The position numbers and the translations under genes are program-made. Of a stretch of 64,000 nucleotides of DNA, positions 1 through 8,965 are shown in pieces. The notes under the pieces are model-generated. The model saw nothing but the letters and a program-made list of their open reading frames with translations. It was not told the origin of the DNA and made no database searches. Origin of the DNA: Actinopolyspora erythraea (GTDB lineage Bacteria > Actinomycetota > Actinomycetes > Mycobacteriales > Pseudonocardiaceae). The number at the start of each line of letters is the position of its first letter. Position 1 is the stretch's first letter. The DNA lies in contig NZ_CP022752.1 in NCBI RefSeq assembly GCF_002263515.1, forward strand, positions 3,100,001 through 3,164,000, written 5' to 3'.

Positions 1-838
1 CTCGGTTTGGCCGACCAGCCCTCGACACTGCACCGGCAACCGACGGCCACGCCCGGCCAGACCGTGGCCCGCATCGAATCACCGCGGCGGGCCCGCAGTG
101 GGCAGCGAACCGAATCACGAGTGATCTGGCCGCCGAGGGTGTGCGTACCACTCGCCGCACGGTCACTCGCCAGCTGCACTGCTTGGGCCTGCACCGTCGC
201 CGGTTTATCGACCCAACCGGTGCCTCCAACCAAACATCCCGGCGGATCACTGTCAGCCGGCCCGGGCACATGGTCCATCTCGACGTGAAGAAAGTCGGCC
301 GCATCCCCAAGGTCGGCAACTGGCTGGTTCACCGCCGCAGCAGCCACCAAGCCAAGACGGTCGAACACCGCAAGGCCGCCGGTTCCAGGCCGGATACGTC
401 TACCCACACTCGATGGCTACTAGCGACTGACCTACACCGAGGCGCTCCCGGTCGAGGAAGCCAGCACCGCGATCGCTTTCACCCACCGGGCACGTGCGTT
501 TTTCGCCGCGCACGGCATCGCCCATATCCAGCGGAACGTGACCGACAACGGGGCCTGATACCACGCCGCGAGGTCGCCACCGTGCTGTGCGAGGCCCGGC
601 AACAGCGCATCACCCCTACACACCCCGGAACAACGGCAAAGTCGAGCGCTACGACCGGATCATGATCGAGGAATTCCGCTACGCCCACACCTGGTCCAGC
701 GAACACCAGCGTGCCCAGGCTCTACACGTGTGGAACATTCACGACAACTACCATCGACCCCACAGTGCCACCGGAAACCAGCCACCCGCCTCCCGAGTCC
801 ACACCGGCATCACCAACCTCCAGGCCTCATACAGCGAA
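1..838 (+). pseudogene. IS481-family transposase remnant
   Basis: Translation gives IS481/integrase-core sequence scattered over different frames: a segment with RRITVSRPGHMVHLDVKKVG near 240-300, and the conserved C-terminal HNNGKVERYDRI / NYHRPHSATG region near 630-790. No single frame spans it, so several indels have destroyed it. Its 5' end lies outside or at the window edge. It abuts another transposase remnant, so this end is an insertion-sequence graveyard. Family assignment rests on the HNGKVER...YHRPHSA signature typical of IS481 DDE transposases. Confidence 0.8.
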
Positions 839-842
839 GCAA

Positions 843-1512
843 GCAAACACTGCTCGTACTGGCCTACCTGCGCAAGGGTAAAATCTGCGCGGACCTGGCA
901 ATCGGGTTCGATATCGTTGTGACCACGATGTTCCGCTATATCCGCGAAGCGCTGGGCGTCTTGTCTGCGCGCGAGGAGCCCTGACGAAGCGATTACCGTC
1001 GCGATGCGGAAAACGTTCGTCGCCCTTGACGGGATGCTGTTGCGGAGTGATCGGGGCGGGATGGCCACCGGTCGGGATCACCTGTATTACTCAGGAAAAC
1101 ACACAAGACACGGCGTGAACGCGCAGTTCATCGCCGACCTGGCAGGTAGGTTGATCTGGGTCTTTCCCGCGTTGCCCGGCGCCCGGTATGACAGGGGCAC
1201 GGCCCGGGACCACAGTCTCATCGTCGTCCTCGACACAGCTGAGTTCCGAGTCGTTGCCGACAGCGCTTATCGCGGCGCGAGCGTAAACGTCGAACTCCAG
1301 TAACGTCGCCGAACATGCGAGAACGAACTCGATGACCGTCCTCGCATGGCTACGAACCAGAAGACCGTCAACCTCGCGCATGCTCGGCTACACGGACTCG
1401 GCGAACATGCGAACACCCACCTCAAGAGCTGGTAGATCCTCAGCCGCATCCGAGGATGCCCGCACCGCGCGACACTGCTCGTCGACGCGGTGCAGACCCT
1501 CATCCATGCAGG
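843..1512 (+). pseudogene. IS5-family transposase remnant
   Basis: Three frames together give a recognisable IS5-type (HARBI1-like) transposase. An N-terminal helix-turn-helix part (LLVLAYLRKGKICADLA, about 848-900) is followed by the catalytic region (FVALDGMLLRSDR and YYSGKHTRHGVN, 1018-1120, then VVADSAYRGA near 1250). A C-terminal piece (TVNLAHARLHGLGEHANTHL, about 1366-1425) carries an in-frame TAG. Frame changes and a missing stretch between the second and third parts show it is dead. Confidence 0.75.
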
Positions 1513-1628
1513 TTGACCTCAGGCGGAAAGGACTCAGCGGCACCAGCTCATCAGATGTTCTGAGGTTTCCCACAGGCATCGTAGTTCTGGGAGGTGGTCG
1601 GATTATTGTCGGCATCTGATGTCAAGAT

Positions 1629-4217
1629 GTGCTCGTGGGTGGCGTTGAAGCAGTACGAGGCATCGGATACCAGCATGCTCATGCCGTTCTGACCGCACTC
1701 GACGTCCTTGGTGACGAAAACCTCGGCGCGATCCGTGTCGAAGGAGTCAAGGACGTGATGGACATCGAAGTCCACTCCACCAACGAGACTGTCGTCCTTG
1801 CCAAGCAGGTCAAGGTCCGCAGTGAGGGCTCCCTATGGAGCAAAAAGGCATTGCTGGACGTCATGCGCAAGTGGGCAGGTCTTGATATCGCTGCAGGGTC
1901 CTCATTCGAGTTCGTCACCGACGGCGATCTCGGACCTAGCGGGAAAGAAGTCCGTACGGCACTGGAGGCTGCCGCCAAGGGCGACCGCGGGCAGCTAGCG
2001 ACTCTGTTGAATGAGGATGAGTCCAGCTTGACCTGCGCGATCCTCAGCCGAGCTCGGGTGCGCCAGGAAGCAACAGGGGTCGAGACTGTGCTGTTGGAAG
2101 CCGAGCGTGAGGTGCGGGCGCTGCTACCCGGTGCTCGGGCTCAGGCTGACCTCGAGGAACAAGCAAGGCAAGCCGTCGACCGCCTCTACAAGCTCTTGTC
2201 CATTCGGGCTGGCAAGAGTGACGACGACGAACGGATTGTGACTCGAACGGAGATCGCGGAGGTCCTGGGTGGACTCACGTACCTAGCTGAACCAGATCGC
2301 TGGCCAGGTACCCTGCGTGACACTTATCTCGGGATGGCAACGGACAGCACTGTGCGGACCTCTATCTGCCCTTACTTGGTGCCGCTTCAGTCCGGAACCG
2401 GGGCAATACTCGAAACCGATACAAAGAGGAGCGAGACGCACGACGACAGTGTCGCGTTGAGCCAGGTATTGACGAGCATCGGTCCTGTCGTCCTGTCAGG
2501 TCGGACTGGTAGCGGTAAGACGACCGCAACCCAGCTGCTGCGCCGTGAGGCTGCTTTACTCGGCAAGACAGTGCTGGTTGGTCACGCAGAGACGTACGTT
2601 CAAGGTCGTTTGGAAGCTCTCGCGGCGGATGCCGTGTCGGCAGTCGTGGGACGCGAACTTCCCAGAGTTACTGGTCGACAGCTGTTGAATGATCCTGATG
2701 TCTTGCTGGTGATCGACGGAACCTCAGAAGTACCGGACGAGATCCGGTTAGCTCTGCGCGACGAGCTTCGAGTACAAGTCGCGGCGTATAGTGGCGCTCG
2801 GGTCCTTATCGTCGGCCGAGATCTCGCTGTACTGGGCTCGGTCCTTCCGACGAGTATCAGCCCAACGCGTTATCAACTGGCCAGCCTGAGAGTACCACAG
2901 CAGCGTGAGCTCGTTCTGCGCTCGCTTGCTGGCAACGACAACTTGGCAGTGGTCGATGACCATGCCGTCAACGTGCTGACCGCACAGATAGAGAAGGCTC
3001 TTGGTGAGGCGGCCGGCAATCCGATGCTGTTCACGATGGCGCTGCATCTCGTACGCAAAGGAATCGCGTTCACAAACCGAGTCTCAATATACAATGCGAC
3101 TATCGCTCATCTCGCGGAACGCGTTGGCGCAGCGGAAATCGACGTCAGCATCGCTGCCCTAGGGCTCACCTTCGCTGAACTGCTCGACGAGGGTCGCCGC
3201 TATGCCAGTCCTTACGAATGGACTCGACTGGTAGACAAGGCAGTTAAACGACTCAATGATCTCTATATCCCCGTGGATGTGCCGACTGTACTCGAGGTAG
3301 CCCAGCGGACTGGATTGGTCACTCCCATCGGGCATACCCAGAACCGGGCCCCGGTGCACGACTCCTACGCCGACTACCTCGCGGGCGTAGCGCATGCCAG
3401 GAGACTGGCACCGTTACCCGAAAAGCTGAAAGCAGACGACGAGCAACGCATTCTATTCACAGCTGAGGCGGGCGGTGTGACATCTGAGATCGCTGAACAG
3501 ACAGCTCGCGATCTACCATTTCTCACGGTGAGCATAGCAAACTATGACAAGCGTCCACTCGACGACGACACCCCCGAAGAAGTGGCGACACTCCTCAGGC
3601 TTCTCGCTCCGCTCGACGAGTCACGAACGGCGCAGCTATGGCAATCCGGAGAGCGCATCATAGCTTCTCTCGTCGATGACAAACCCGAATGGATCACTCC
3701 AGATGAGGGGCGAAAGCTCCTGCGTTCTGTTCCGACAGTCATATGCGATCCTGATGATGGTCCTCTTACGATAACAGTACGCCTATGGCGCCTGATACTG
3801 GTCAACCGCCTGAAGCAACCACGCGCGATGAGGCCCGCACATATCGATTCCCTTCAGAAAGCATGCGACATGCTGGAGCAGCACATCACAGCCGAGGTGG
3901 ATGCTCTCGACGAACTGGTGAAAGCGATCGCGCCACTCGGTAAGGAAGATGTCCTGGCAAATGCGATCGGACCGTTCGGACTGACGGCATTGATCTACCC
4001 ACCAGAAGAAAAACACGTAGGAATTGGTTGGCCCGTCAATTACCGAAATACTACTGAGATCCGCGTGCACACTGACGCGAACGCTCGACTCGAATCCGAC
4101 CTCGAATACTCTAGACAAAGCAGTGTCGACTATCTGGTTAGCCATACACCCGCCGCATCGGCCTCCGCTAGGACGAAATCCGCCATCAACAACCTGACCA
4201 CGGGTAAGTGGTTGTGA
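1629..4217 (+). CDS. Cap4/DUF4297-like nuclease fused to STAND NTPase, probable anti-phage effector
   Basis: 862 aa from a GTG start; a second in-frame GTG lies 6 bases downstream and no strong ribosome binding site separates them. The first ~100 residues start with a GIGYQ-type motif and contain MDIEV followed by KQVKVR. This D...QxK arrangement is typical of the PD-(D/E)xK-like dsDNA nuclease domain called DUF4297/Cap4. A P-loop GRTGSGKTT lies at residues ~291-299 and a Walker B strand VLLVIDG at ~358-364, followed by a long alpha-helical C-terminal half without recognised repeats. This is the architecture of Avs-like STAND sensors: effector nuclease, NTPase switch, helical sensor. The reading frame runs on into a second gene 76 bp downstream. 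Base composition looks less GC-rich than the flanking clusters, consistent with horizontal transfer. Nuclease and defence roles are inferred from architecture only. Confidence 0.72.
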   Translation: MLVGGVEAVRGIGYQHAHAVLTALDVLGDENLGAIRVEGVKDVMDIEVHSTNETVVLAKQVKVRSEGSLWSKKALLDVMRKWAGLDIAAGSSFEFVTDGDLGPSGKEVRTALEAAAKGDRGQLATLLNEDESSLTCAILSRARVRQEATGVETVLLEAEREVRALLPGARAQADLEEQARQAVDRLYKLLSIRAGKSDDDERIVTRTEIAEVLGGLTYLAEPDRWPGTLRDTYLGMATDSTVRTSICPYLVPLQSGTGAILETDTKRSETHDDSVALSQVLTSIGPVVLSGRTGSGKTTATQLLRREAALLGKTVLVGHAETYVQGRLEALAADAVSAVVGRELPRVTGRQLLNDPDVLLVIDGTSEVPDEIRLALRDELRVQVAAYSGARVLIVGRDLAVLGSVLPTSISPTRYQLASLRVPQQRELVLRSLAGNDNLAVVDDHAVNVLTAQIEKALGEAAGNPMLFTMALHLVRKGIAFTNRVSIYNATIAHLAERVGAAEIDVSIAALGLTFAELLDEGRRYASPYEWTRLVDKAVKRLNDLYIPVDVPTVLEVAQRTGLVTPIGHTQNRAPVHDSYADYLAGVAHARRLAPLPEKLKADDEQRILFTAEAGGVTSEIAEQTARDLPFLTVSIANYDKRPLDDDTPEEVATLLRLLAPLDESRTAQLWQSGERIIASLVDDKPEWITPDEGRKLLRSVPTVICDPDDGPLTITVRLWRLILVNRLKQPRAMRPAHIDSLQKACDMLEQHITAEVDALDELVKAIAPLGKEDVLANAIGPFGLTALIYPPEEKHVGIGWPVNYRNTTEIRVHTDANARLESDLEYSRQSSVDYLVSHTPAASASARTKSAINNLTTGKWL

Positions 4218-4293
4218 ACGGACACGTGATTGTCAAATTCACCAACGCGAAATACCGCTCGGAGCTCTGAACCGACGACACTGAGGAAAGTTT

Positions 4294-5409
4294 ATGACAG
4301 CCACACGAGAACTTTGGATCGCAGTAGAACAGCAGGCTCGACTTTGGTCGCAGACTCCGAGTGTTTCTGCGGTGAGCACTAAGCTACCGCGCAACTCGTC
4401 GCAACCTACCACCGGCGTATCTGGCATCCTCCAACACCTCCATGCCGGTTTCGCGTCGGTGATGACGCAACCTCTTCGGTTGGGAAGTATCGTTCCATCG
4501 CTTCTGGACTCGGGTATGACTCCGGAGAGGAAAGCGGTATCCAAATACGAGCTGAACCAGTGGTTAAGCGCGGCCCAACGTCTCGAGAGGGCCCACCGCT
4601 CAACTATCGCATGGCTCCGCTCCCGGCTACCCGACTATCCACTTATCCGTTCTCCGCATCTCGTGCCCGGCACCCCACTCACGACATTGGAGTGGAGCAG
4701 CCTGCTCATCTGGATGCCCGACGAACGACGTCGAGGGCTCCAATTTCAGACAAGCCCACCCGAAGTGGACAGCAATCTTGACGTGCAGGGCCTGCTGGCT
4801 AGGGATCTGGCTGAGTCAGCACGCGCTGTCGCATCCGCTTTGGAGCGCACAGACGAGTGGGCGATTTTCCGCGAAGCAGCCAAGGCACTGGACGAAGTCG
4901 GCAAGGCTAACCTGCGCGCTACGCGTAAACACCTGACCGATCTCCTGGCCCCAGAAGCAGTCGATGCTCACGAACCCGATTTAATGCTACCGCGAGACGA
5001 ATACCGCACCCATATGACCTCCAACGCTATCAATTCCCTCGAAGGAACTGCTCGGTCATATGCCGACGCGTTCACCGCAGCCAATAACCTGATCGAGGTC
5101 TGTGCAAGTGAGATCTTCGGGCAACTCGCCATGTACGGAAATCCGATATCCCTGCCCGCGACCCAACTCAGCCTACACGGAGGAACGCCCACCAGAGTCA
5201 GCTTCGAGATCCCTGAGACGTATGTGTTGACCGTAGACTGTGGGAACGTGACCTGGCTGCACGAACCTCTGGTCTCCGACGCAGTAAAGATCGAGTCCCT
5301 CTCCACGAGGGTGAATGCGACCGGAGAAGCCAGACTCGAGATAGAAGCCACCATTCTCGACAACACGGGTAATGCATGGAACGACACATCGCATGAGGCC
5401 AGTACATGA
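4294..5409 (+). CDS. Unknown protein, partner of the nuclease-STAND gene
   Basis: 371 aa, ATG start with a GAGGAAAG ribosome binding site 3-4 bases upstream. It follows the STAND gene by 76 bp on the same strand, so the two are probably co-transcribed. I recognise no domain. The N-terminal ~300 residues look alpha-helical, with amphipathic stretches such as residues 165-240 that could form coiled coil. The last ~90 residues look beta-rich (VSFEIPETYVLTVDCGNVTW and alternating hydrophobics), suggesting a small beta domain. No signal peptide or membrane segment is visible. It may be an accessory or immunity factor of the STAND system, or unrelated cargo; nothing in the sequence decides this. 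Confidence 0.6.
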   Translation: MTATRELWIAVEQQARLWSQTPSVSAVSTKLPRNSSQPTTGVSGILQHLHAGFASVMTQPLRLGSIVPSLLDSGMTPERKAVSKYELNQWLSAAQRLERAHRSTIAWLRSRLPDYPLIRSPHLVPGTPLTTLEWSSLLIWMPDERRRGLQFQTSPPEVDSNLDVQGLLARDLAESARAVASALERTDEWAIFREAAKALDEVGKANLRATRKHLTDLLAPEAVDAHEPDLMLPRDEYRTHMTSNAINSLEGTARSYADAFTAANNLIEVCASEIFGQLAMYGNPISLPATQLSLHGGTPTRVSFEIPETYVLTVDCGNVTWLHEPLVSDAVKIESLSTRVNATGEARLEIEATILDNTGNAWNDTSHEAST

Positions 5410-5429
5410 CCGCCGGTCTATCCATCATT

Positions 5430-5768
5430 ACCTTTTGGGTAGTCTCGCAAGGGGACTCCCGGTCTTCGGGCCCGGCAGGACTGTTTCCCCTGTTGCTCAT
5501 GCCCCGGGGGTGGTGACACCGGGCTCGAAGGCACTGTAAGACCGCTGATAGAGGCTGGAGCGTCGCCCTGAGCAGGCGGCAGGCTCTGTGCTACGGGGAT
5601 ACGACTTTAGCGGTGCCGCCTGGCAAGCCGGTAGTACCTGCCACGGACAGGAGCCTCGAGACCGAGCCAGACGAGATCTGCGCCGTTGTGGGGTTGGATG
5701 TCGGTAAAGGCGAGCATCACGCCATGCCCTGCATCGCCTCCCTTCACAACCTCACCCTCACCGGATAG
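5430..5768 (+). mobile_element. Truncated IS110-family element, left (5') end
   Basis: From a GTG at 5613 the + frame reads to VVGLDVGKGEHHA, the N-terminal DEDD/RuvC-like motif of IS110 transposases, then diverges and stops at TAG 5766-5768. Upstream (about 5430-5612) is a GC-rich, ORF-free stretch able to form short hairpins (for example around 5460-5480 and 5504-5525). In IS110 elements this position holds the non-coding left end that encodes the bridge RNA. Only this left end survives; the rest is replaced by an unrelated fragment on the other strand. The bridge-RNA assignment is inference from position. Confidence 0.55.
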
Positions 5769-5769
5769 A

Positions 5770-6048
5770 GAGCCCTCAGAGGCGGCGAGCCCGAACGCAC
5801 TTACGGGACAGGCCTTAACCTCGGTGACGTTCAGCTTCGCCAGCGCGTTCTCGATCGTGGTGCGCAGCTCGCTGCGATCTGCGGTCAGCTCCTCGCGCAC
5901 CACCTGGAACACCGTGTCGCGGATAAGGTCCCGGAACGTATGTCGGTCGATACAGCGGATGAAGTCGACCGCAGCCAGGAACTCGGCCGTGGCCACGTAG
6001 AAGTACCCGCTCACGCTCACGCGAGGTGAGTTTCGTATAAGCCGACAC
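5770..6048 (-). pseudogene. Gene fragment, possibly SPFH/band-7-like
   Basis: The minus frame reads YFYVATAEFLAAVDFIRCID, then an RDLIRDTVFQVVREEL stretch and ELRTTIENALAKLNVTEVK. The pattern resembles the SPFH/band-7 core (strand, helix, E..D..R..I...L, strand) but it has no convincing start and is cut at its 3' end by the IS110 fragment. The open frame continues into antisense of the IS110 piece, so its apparent length is misleading. Identification is weak. It is best seen as a leftover piece between the defence genes and the nucleoside cluster. Confidence 0.25.
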
Positions 6049-6130
6049 ATGAGAATTCGGAACGCGTAAACCGTTCCCACTTTTGCGACCAACCGAGAGT
6101 AACGATCAACTACCTGCGAAAGCAGACGGA

Positions 6131-7441
6131 TCACGCCGCCTTGGCGACCAGCTGGCGAACAGGGCTGTCTCCGAGCGTGTGGAGGCGTAGCCCCGCCTGG
6201 ACGAGGTCGGCGGGATTGAGGTGACCTCTGGTGTCGACGACGAGGTCGCCGCGCATGGTTCGGGCGAGGTTGTGCCAAGGCAGGGCGGCGAATTCTCTCC
6301 ATTCGGTGAGCACGAGAACCACGTCCGTCCCTTCCAATGCCGCAGCGGCTGTGGGAGCGAGTGGAGGATGAGGGAGCTCGGTGACGGAGTCCGTAACGGC
6401 TGGGTCATACGCGATGACCTGGGCATCGCGCGCTACCAACTCGGTCGCGATGGGAAGTGCGGATGAATTGCGTACGTCGTTGGTCTCGGGTTTGAACGTG
6501 AGGCCGAGTAGGCAGACGCGCGTGCGGGCCAATGGCTTCGACAGGAGCTGCTCGATCAAATCGACGATGCGCCGCTGGTGATGCGCGTTCGACTTCAGAA
6601 CCGAACGGAGCAGCTCCAGCTCGCAGTCGGCGTTGTTGCCGACTGCGAGCAGTGCGCGGACGTCTTTGGGCAGGCATGGCCCTCCCCATCCTGGTCCGGG
6701 GCGTAGATGGTGGTTTCCGATGCGGGGGTCGTGGCCAAGGCCGGTACGAATGTCGGTGATGTTGGCGCCAAGGTGTTCGCAGAGCTCCGCGAGGGTGTTG
6801 GCGTAGGTGATCTTGAGGGCGAGGAACGTGTTGGCGGCGTATTTGATGAGCTCGGCGCTGGTCGGATCGGTGGTGACGACAGGAGCGTTGATGCCGCTGT
6901 AGAGCGAGATGATGCGCTCGGTGTACTTGGGGGCAGCGACGCCGAGCACGATGCGGTCCGGGTGGAGCCAGTCGTGAACGGCGTGGCCTTCACGTAGGAA
7001 TTCGGGATTGCTGGTGACGGTGACGTCGCTGCGTCCCAGTACGGCCGTAATCTGGTGGTGGGTACCGGGTGGCACCGTGGACTTCACGACGAGCTGGCTG
7101 CCGGAGGCGAGGCATCGACGCAGCTGGGGAATCATGCTGAAAATGGTGGTGAGATCGGCGCTACCGTCAGGCCTTGCTGGTGTCGGTAGGCAGATGAAGG
7201 TCACTTCGGCTTCGTCGAGGCAGTGTTCGGCGGCGGAGGTGAAGGTGAGTGCTCCGGTGCTCTGGTGCTCGTGGACCATCTGGGGCAAAGCGGGTTCGAG
7301 TAGATCGATGTCTCCGGTCTGCAGGCGTGTGACGCGGTCGGTGTCCGTGTCGACGGCGGTAACGCGGTGGCCGAGGTGTGCAAGACAGGCTGCGGTGGTC
7401 AGGCCGACATAGCCGGCGCCGATAACTGTCACGGTGGTCAT
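6131..7441 (-). CDS. ugd: UDP-glucose 6-dehydrogenase
   Basis: 436 aa, beginning MTTVTVIGAGYVGLTTAA with the NAD-binding GxGxxG. Family landmarks include KSTVPPGTHHQ, NPEFLREG, DPTSAELIKYAANTFLALKI and the catalytic-cysteine loop GPGWGGPCLPKD. The usual Ser before the Cys is Pro here, as in many actinobacterial members. The enzyme oxidises UDP-glucose to UDP-glucuronate in the cytosol. It is the last gene of the long minus-strand operon, 22 bp after the upstream phosphotransferase gene. Next to an SDR epimerase it suggests that a uronic-acid-derived sugar is built into the cluster product. A second, broken homologue lies at about 39.6-40.4 kb. Confidence 0.93.
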   Translation of the reverse strand: MTTVTVIGAGYVGLTTAACLAHLGHRVTAVDTDTDRVTRLQTGDIDLLEPALPQMVHEHQSTGALTFTSAAEHCLDEAEVTFICLPTPARPDGSADLTTIFSMIPQLRRCLASGSQLVVKSTVPPGTHHQITAVLGRSDVTVTSNPEFLREGHAVHDWLHPDRIVLGVAAPKYTERIISLYSGINAPVVTTDPTSAELIKYAANTFLALKITYANTLAELCEHLGANITDIRTGLGHDPRIGNHHLRPGPGWGGPCLPKDVRALLAVGNNADCELELLRSVLKSNAHHQRRIVDLIEQLLSKPLARTRVCLLGLTFKPETNDVRNSSALPIATELVARDAQVIAYDPAVTDSVTELPHPPLAPTAAAALEGTDVVLVLTEWREFAALPWHNLARTMRGDLVVDTRGHLNPADLVQAGLRLHTLGDSPVRQLVAKAA

Positions 7442-7463
7442 CGGTTGGTGCTCCTGGCAGGAT

Positions 7464-8309
7464 TTAGCGGCGGAGATCAGTGAGGAGGCTTCGCCCGACG
7501 TCGGCGAGGTCGGGCTCGTTATTGCGGAGTCCGTAAGCGAGCGTGGTAACGGCTTCCAGCGCGGTGACGTGACGCAACACGGCCGTGTCGGTTTCATCGA
7601 GTGGGCCGTAGCCTTCGAGGAATGCGGACTCAAGATCCGGACGCTGCGGCCAGATTCGTGTGGCCAGCCGAGTGAGGTCTCGTGCGGCGAGATCTTCCCG
7701 ACTGTTTTCGAAGTCGATGACACGGGTGCGGTTGTCGACGTGCCACAGCAGGTTGCGAGGTTGGAAGTCGAGGTGGCAGGGCGAGACACGTGCGGTTGTC
7801 AGCGTGGTCAGCGCCTGCAGATGGGAGTGCACGAGATCGGTGTCGTGCGGTGCTAGATGGTTCGTGAGCTGGTTGAGCCAGTGTTCACCGCGTTCAGCGA
7901 GGTAGGTGGTGATCTCGTGGGAAGCGGCGTGTGAGGGAAGCTGGTGCAGCGTTCGTAGTATTCGACCAGCATCACGATGTGCGTCGCGCTCGTTCTCGGA
8001 AGAGAGGGGCACTGTGTGCAACGGTTTTCCGGGAACGGCGGTGACGACGATGCCGGGCAGTTCCGGTGCGATGGCGATCAGTCGTGGCGCGGCATCGCCG
8101 AGGTACGGTGTCCAGTTGTGGTAGGCATAGGCCTCCCGCTTGTGCAGCGTGGAGGTGCGGTGGATCTTTCCGATGAGCCCGATATCGCCCGCCCGCATCC
8201 GTGCGAGGGTGCCTGTGGCGTGTTCGACTTTCGCGGTCGTGATCTCCACTGCGGTTCGCAGGGTGGTCTCGGCAAGGCGTCGTAGCTGGTCAATGGGTTC
8301 TTGTGTCAT
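7464..8309 (-). CDS. APH-fold small-molecule phosphotransferase
   Basis: 281 aa. It has the aminoglycoside-phosphotransferase/choline-kinase catalytic signature: Brenner motif CHLDFQPRNLL (HxDxxxxN) and the metal-binding VIDFENSREDLAARDL. Such proteins transfer phosphate from a nucleoside triphosphate to a small hydroxylated molecule. The start ATG overlaps the TGA of the upstream histidine phosphatase (ATGA), so the two are translationally coupled. A kinase coupled to a phosphatase within one operon fits a phosphorylated biosynthetic intermediate or a self-protecting modification of the product. The substrate cannot be read from sequence. Confidence 0.8.
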   Translation of the reverse strand: MTQEPIDQLRRLAETTLRTAVEITTAKVEHATGTLARMRAGDIGLIGKIHRTSTLHKREAYAYHNWTPYLGDAAPRLIAIAPELPGIVVTAVPGKPLHTVPLSSENERDAHRDAGRILRTLHQLPSHAASHEITTYLAERGEHWLNQLTNHLAPHDTDLVHSHLQALTTLTTARVSPCHLDFQPRNLLWHVDNRTRVIDFENSREDLAARDLTRLATRIWPQRPDLESAFLEGYGPLDETDTAVLRHVTALEAVTTLAYGLRNNEPDLADVGRSLLTDLRR

Positions 8310-8965
8310 CGCGGGTTCGTCGAGGTGTCGAGGTGTCGGGTGTCGTTGTGGGTGTCCAGCATCCAGACGTCATGGCCGAAGCGGTTGCGGTGTTGTTGCC
8401 ACCGAGTCAGGCAGGCGTGGCTGGTGATCTGTCCGGCGCACTCGTGCTCATCGAGTGGCAGGCGGTAGAACAGCGAGAAGCTTGCTTCGATGGTTTCGCC
8501 GTGGGTGGCGATGACGATCCGTTCATCCGCATGGCGTTCGATGATCGTTCGCAGTGCGGCGTGACAACGTGTGAGGAAAGCGTTCCACGATTCCGCGTTG
8601 GGGGCGATGGGACGATGTGGATAGCGCTGCGGGCGGCCGCCGAACCCGTTCTTGACTGTGATCCACGTTTGCCCGTCGGCATCGCCGTGGTCGAGTCCGC
8701 GCAACTCGGGATCAACGCGGGGTTGTAGGGAAAGCGTTTCACCTAAGACGGCTGCGGTGTCTCGAGTGCGTTGGCGTGGGCTCGTGTAGAGGGCGGTGAT
8801 CGGTGTTTCGGATTGGTTGTCACGGAGGGCTTGCGCGAGTTGCCGCACTTGCTCATATCCGTGGTCGGTAAGTCCGGTGCAGGTTGTTTCGCCACCGACC
8901 TCTCCGGTGACGTTGCAGTGGGCCTCGCCGTGCCGGGCAAGTAGCAGTTCACTGGTCACGGGCAT
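8306..8965 (-). CDS. Histidine phosphatase (phosphoglycerate-mutase-like)
   Basis: About 219 aa from ATG 8965; an upstream GTG at 8974 in the same frame is possible, and GAGGAG lies just upstream of both. LLLARHGEAHCN supplies the catalytic RHG, SPRQRTRDTA the phosphate-binding arginine region, and IATHGETIEA the second histidine. These are the classic features of histidine-acid/cobC-type phosphatases. It overlaps the end of the upstream phosphotransferase gene by 17-26 bp and ends in ATGA with the next gene. It probably dephosphorylates a pathway intermediate such as a nucleotide or sugar phosphate. Confidence 0.82.
   Translation of the reverse strand: MPVTSELLLARHGEAHCNVTGEVGGETTCTGLTDHGYEQVRQLAQALRDNQSETPITALYTSPRQRTRDTAAVLGETLSLQPRVDPELRGLDHGDADGQTWITVKNGFGGRPQRYPHRPIAPNAESWNAFLTRCHAALRTIIERHADERIVIATHGETIEASFSLFYRLPLDEHECAGQITSHACLTRWQQHRNRFGHDVWMLDTHNDTRHLDTSTNPR

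Noticed and set aside
5607..6302. A 231-codon minus frame as one intact gene
   Set aside because: Its two ends are antisense to the IS110 fragment and to ugd coding sequence; only the middle has protein-like character.
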